Positions 62,160-64,000 of a stretch of DNA of 64,000 nt are shown one piece after another. Position numbers and translations under genes: made by a program. The DNA is from JADJLQ01 sp044227925. Its GTDB lineage: Bacteria; Bacteroidota; Bacteroidia; Chitinophagales; Saprospiraceae. The notes under the pieces are model-generated. The model ran no database searches. It saw only the letters and a program-made list of their open reading frames with translations, and was not told the DNA's origin. Location: assembly GCA_044227925.1 (NCBI GenBank), contig JBGAVW010000003.1, positions 100,594-164,593 on the forward strand. The letters are read 5' to 3'. Each line of letters starts with the position of its first letter. Position 1 is the stretch's first letter.

Positions 62160-63830
62160 ATGAGTGTATTTGATTGGTTTATTTTAATCAGTTCGTTAAT
62201 AGGTATTGTAGGCTATGGCATTTACAAAACCAAAGGGACCCAGGATAAAGATTCGTTTCTTAAAGGGAATCACAATAGTAAATGGTGGGCAGTCTGTCTT
62301 GGAGTAATGGCAACACAGGCAAGTGGTATTACATTTATATCCACACCGGGACAGGGATTTAGTGATGGCCTGCGGTTTGTTCAATTTTATTTTGGTCTTC
62401 CGATTGCCATGTTGGTTATCAGTGTGGTCTTCATTCCTATTTTTTTTAAATCCGGTATTTATACTGCGTATGAATATCTTGAAAAAAGATACGACCTCAA
62501 AACAAGGTTGCTTACCTCATTGTTATTTATGATTCAGCGTGGATTGGCTGCTGGCATTACCTTATACGCCCCTTCAATAATCTTAAGTGCTCTATTTGGC
62601 TGGAATTTTAAACTCATGGTCCTGGTCACAGGATTGGTAGTCATACTCTATACAGTGAGTGGAGGTGCCAAAGCAGTGAGTAAAACACAAACATTGCAAA
62701 TGGCAGTAATGTTGCTCGGTATGGCTTTGATTTTTGTCATCATCCTGATTAAGTTACCGGGCATCAATATTCATCAGGCATTTCAGATCGCCGGCTGGTC
62801 AGATAAAATGAATGCTGTAAATTTTCACTTCGATCTAAAAGACAGGTACAATTTCTGGTCAGGCATCATCGGCGGAGCATTCGTGGCATTGGCTTATTTT
62901 GGAACGGACCAATCACAAGTACAGCGGTATCTGGGTGGCCAATCTGTAACACAAAGCAGGCTCGGACTGATCATGAACGGAATATTAAAAATACCTATGC
63001 AATTTTTTATTCTGCTCACCGGGGTAATGGTATTCGTTTTTTATCAATTTAATCAGAGCCCGGCATTTTTTAATCACCAGGTAGAGAAGAAAGTATTATC
63101 CAGTCCGTACAAACCTCAATATGAGACTAAGCAAGTTGAGTTGACAGCTATTTTCAATGAAAAACAAAAGGTTCAATCCAGTTTATTAGGCAATGCTGAT
63201 AATGCAGAAATGAGAAATAGAATTAAAGCACTCGACTTGCAAGAAAAAAAAGTTCGTGATGAGACCAAGACCATAATAAAACAAGCACTACCCGGTACCG
63301 AAACCAATGATAGGGATTATGTTTTTCTTCATTTTGTATTGAACTATTTACCACAAGGGCTTATCGGTTTATTATTAGCGGTTGTTTTTGCAGCTACGAT
63401 GTCGTCTACCTCGGCCGAAATTACAGCACTGGCCTCAACTACTTCAATAGATTGGTACCAACGATTGTACAAAAAAGAAACAGACGATAGTACCGCGATA
63501 AGACACATGCGTATTTTTACTGCCATCTGGGGTCTCATCGCCATTGCTTTTGCAATGTATGCAGGTTTGTTTGAAAACCTTATACAATTAGTTAACCTTA
63601 TTGGATCCCTTTTTTATGGTACCCTGCTGGGTATATTCCTTACTGCATTCTTTTTGAAATCCACAAACGGTACCGGTGTATTTATAGGGGCTATAATTTC
63701 TGAAATAGTTGTAATTCTATTATATAATTTGTCAAATATTGGTTTCCTGTGGTATAATTTGATTGGCTGTGGATTGGTGGCTTTGCTGGCTCTGATTTTC
63801 AGTAAAGTCAGCGGCACGGCAACTAAATAA
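62160..63830 (+). CDS. Sodium:solute symporter (SSS family)
   Basis: The 556-residue protein has about 13 membrane segments. WWAVCLGVMATQASGITFISTPGQGFSDGLRFVQFYFGLP and GGAFVALAYFGTDQSQVQRYLGGQSVTQS are hallmark blocks of the family. A long polar, partly coiled-coil insertion lies between helices around residues 300-375 (ETKQVELTAIFNEKQKV). The family takes up sugars, sialic acid, amino acids or organic acids with Na+. Cargo here may be the product released by the PIG-L enzyme encoded just upstream; that is inference. Confidence 0.92.
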   Translation: MSVFDWFILISSLIGIVGYGIYKTKGTQDKDSFLKGNHNSKWWAVCLGVMATQASGITFISTPGQGFSDGLRFVQFYFGLPIAMLVISVVFIPIFFKSGIYTAYEYLEKRYDLKTRLLTSLLFMIQRGLAAGITLYAPSIILSALFGWNFKLMVLVTGLVVILYTVSGGAKAVSKTQTLQMAVMLLGMALIFVIILIKLPGINIHQAFQIAGWSDKMNAVNFHFDLKDRYNFWSGIIGGAFVALAYFGTDQSQVQRYLGGQSVTQSRLGLIMNGILKIPMQFFILLTGVMVFVFYQFNQSPAFFNHQVEKKVLSSPYKPQYETKQVELTAIFNEKQKVQSSLLGNADNAEMRNRIKALDLQEKKVRDETKTIIKQALPGTETNDRDYVFLHFVLNYLPQGLIGLLLAVVFAATMSSTSAEITALASTTSIDWYQRLYKKETDDSTAIRHMRIFTAIWGLIAIAFAMYAGLFENLIQLVNLIGSLFYGTLLGIFLTAFFLKSTNGTGVFIGAIISEIVVILLYNLSNIGFLWYNLIGCGLVALLALIFSKVSGTATK

Positions 63831-63907
63831 ATGATGCAAGTTTAATTCCATTCGGATTTTTACTGGGTGAATTTAAAGGAGAGTCCTTATATTGAACTCC
63901 CCCATCC

Positions 63908-64000
63908 TTACTGATTCCTTTCTTTCCTTTTATTTATTTCATCCCTGATTTTGGCGGCACGTTCGTAATCTTCTTCAGCCAGCACATCTTCGAGCATTTT
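63908..64000 (-). CDS. UVR-motif protein, C-terminal end only (5' part outside window)
   Basis: The minus strand is open from the window edge to TAA at 63908-63910, giving 30 residues: KMLEDVLAEEDYERAAKIRD and a basic tail. This is a UVR (UvrB/UvrC-interaction) motif. In Bacteroidota such a tail commonly ends bifunctional nuclease (DUF151) proteins, but UvrB is also possible. Confidence 0.65.
   Translation of the reverse strand, partial: KMLEDVLAEEDYERAAKIRDEINKRKERNQ

Overview
The window is a chromosomal segment of a low-GC member of the Bacteroidota, plausibly a Saprospiria- or Chitinophagia-like lineage. The evidence for the phylum is a SusC/SusD pair, a type IX secretion (Por) C-terminal sorting domain, a DUF3276/PUR-like protein, LytS/LytTR-type regulation, bacillithiol synthesis (BshB1), and several promoters with the phylum-specific -7 box TAnnTTTG instead of -35/-10 boxes. 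Assignment below phylum level is inference. I see no phage, insertion sequence or CRISPR array. The segment looks like core and metabolic chromosome.

Layout. 1-8.4 kb: the 3' end of a BamA-like barrel gene, an RluB/RsuA-type pseudouridine synthase, a DUF1800/DUF1501 export pair, a lone UDP-GlcNAc 2-epimerase and a thioredoxin-fold lipoprotein. 8.4-16 kb: UvrD/PcrA helicase and a SusD/SusC nutrient-uptake pair. 16-21 kb: four tightly packed genes for large membrane proteins and a methyltransferase, probably acting on envelope glycans or lipids. 21-30 kb: a repeat lipoprotein, an ECF sigma factor with an anti-sigma-like barrel protein, bshB1, fabH, a secreted protein of the group often mislabelled asparagine synthetase B, and a VWA membrane protein. 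30-35 kb: an overlapping operon for a 2-oxoacid:ferredoxin oxidoreductase (korAB) and a GltD-like flavo-iron-sulfur protein. 35-39.3 kb: a CysO-type cysteine biosynthesis operon (cysM, JAMM protease, sulfur carrier, MoeZ-type activating enzyme) followed by a 1-Cys peroxiredoxin.

39.4-46.9 kb: DUF3276 protein, an ABC exporter, a ComEA-like and a ComEC protein, and an IlvD/Edd sugar-acid dehydratase. 47-50 kb: tRNA-Asn, a PfkB kinase and small secreted proteins. 50-54 kb: ABC-F ATPase, YqgE, FabD and FolE. 54-56 kb: a LytS/LytTR two-component pair. 56-64 kb: serine hydrolase plus nucleoside-type MFS permease, then a PIG-L deacetylase, an overlooked 38-residue membrane peptide and a sodium:solute symporter, and at the edge the UVR-motif tail of another gene.

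The most striking element lies at 38,891-39,277 on the minus strand, immediately upstream of cysM. A good Bacteroidota promoter is followed by two tandem short reading frames rich in cysteine codons. The first encodes 20 residues with 9 Cys, six of them consecutive. The second encodes 37 residues with 4 Cys. Each frame is followed by a hairpin-plus-U-tract terminator, and each has a complementary segment at or near its 3' end able to form a mutually exclusive antiterminator. This reads as two ribosome-mediated cysteine attenuators in series controlling a protein-bound-thiocarboxylate cysteine pathway. The downstream sulfur carrier ends in Gly-Gly-Leu rather than Gly-Gly, so the adjacent JAMM protease may both mature the carrier and release cysteine.
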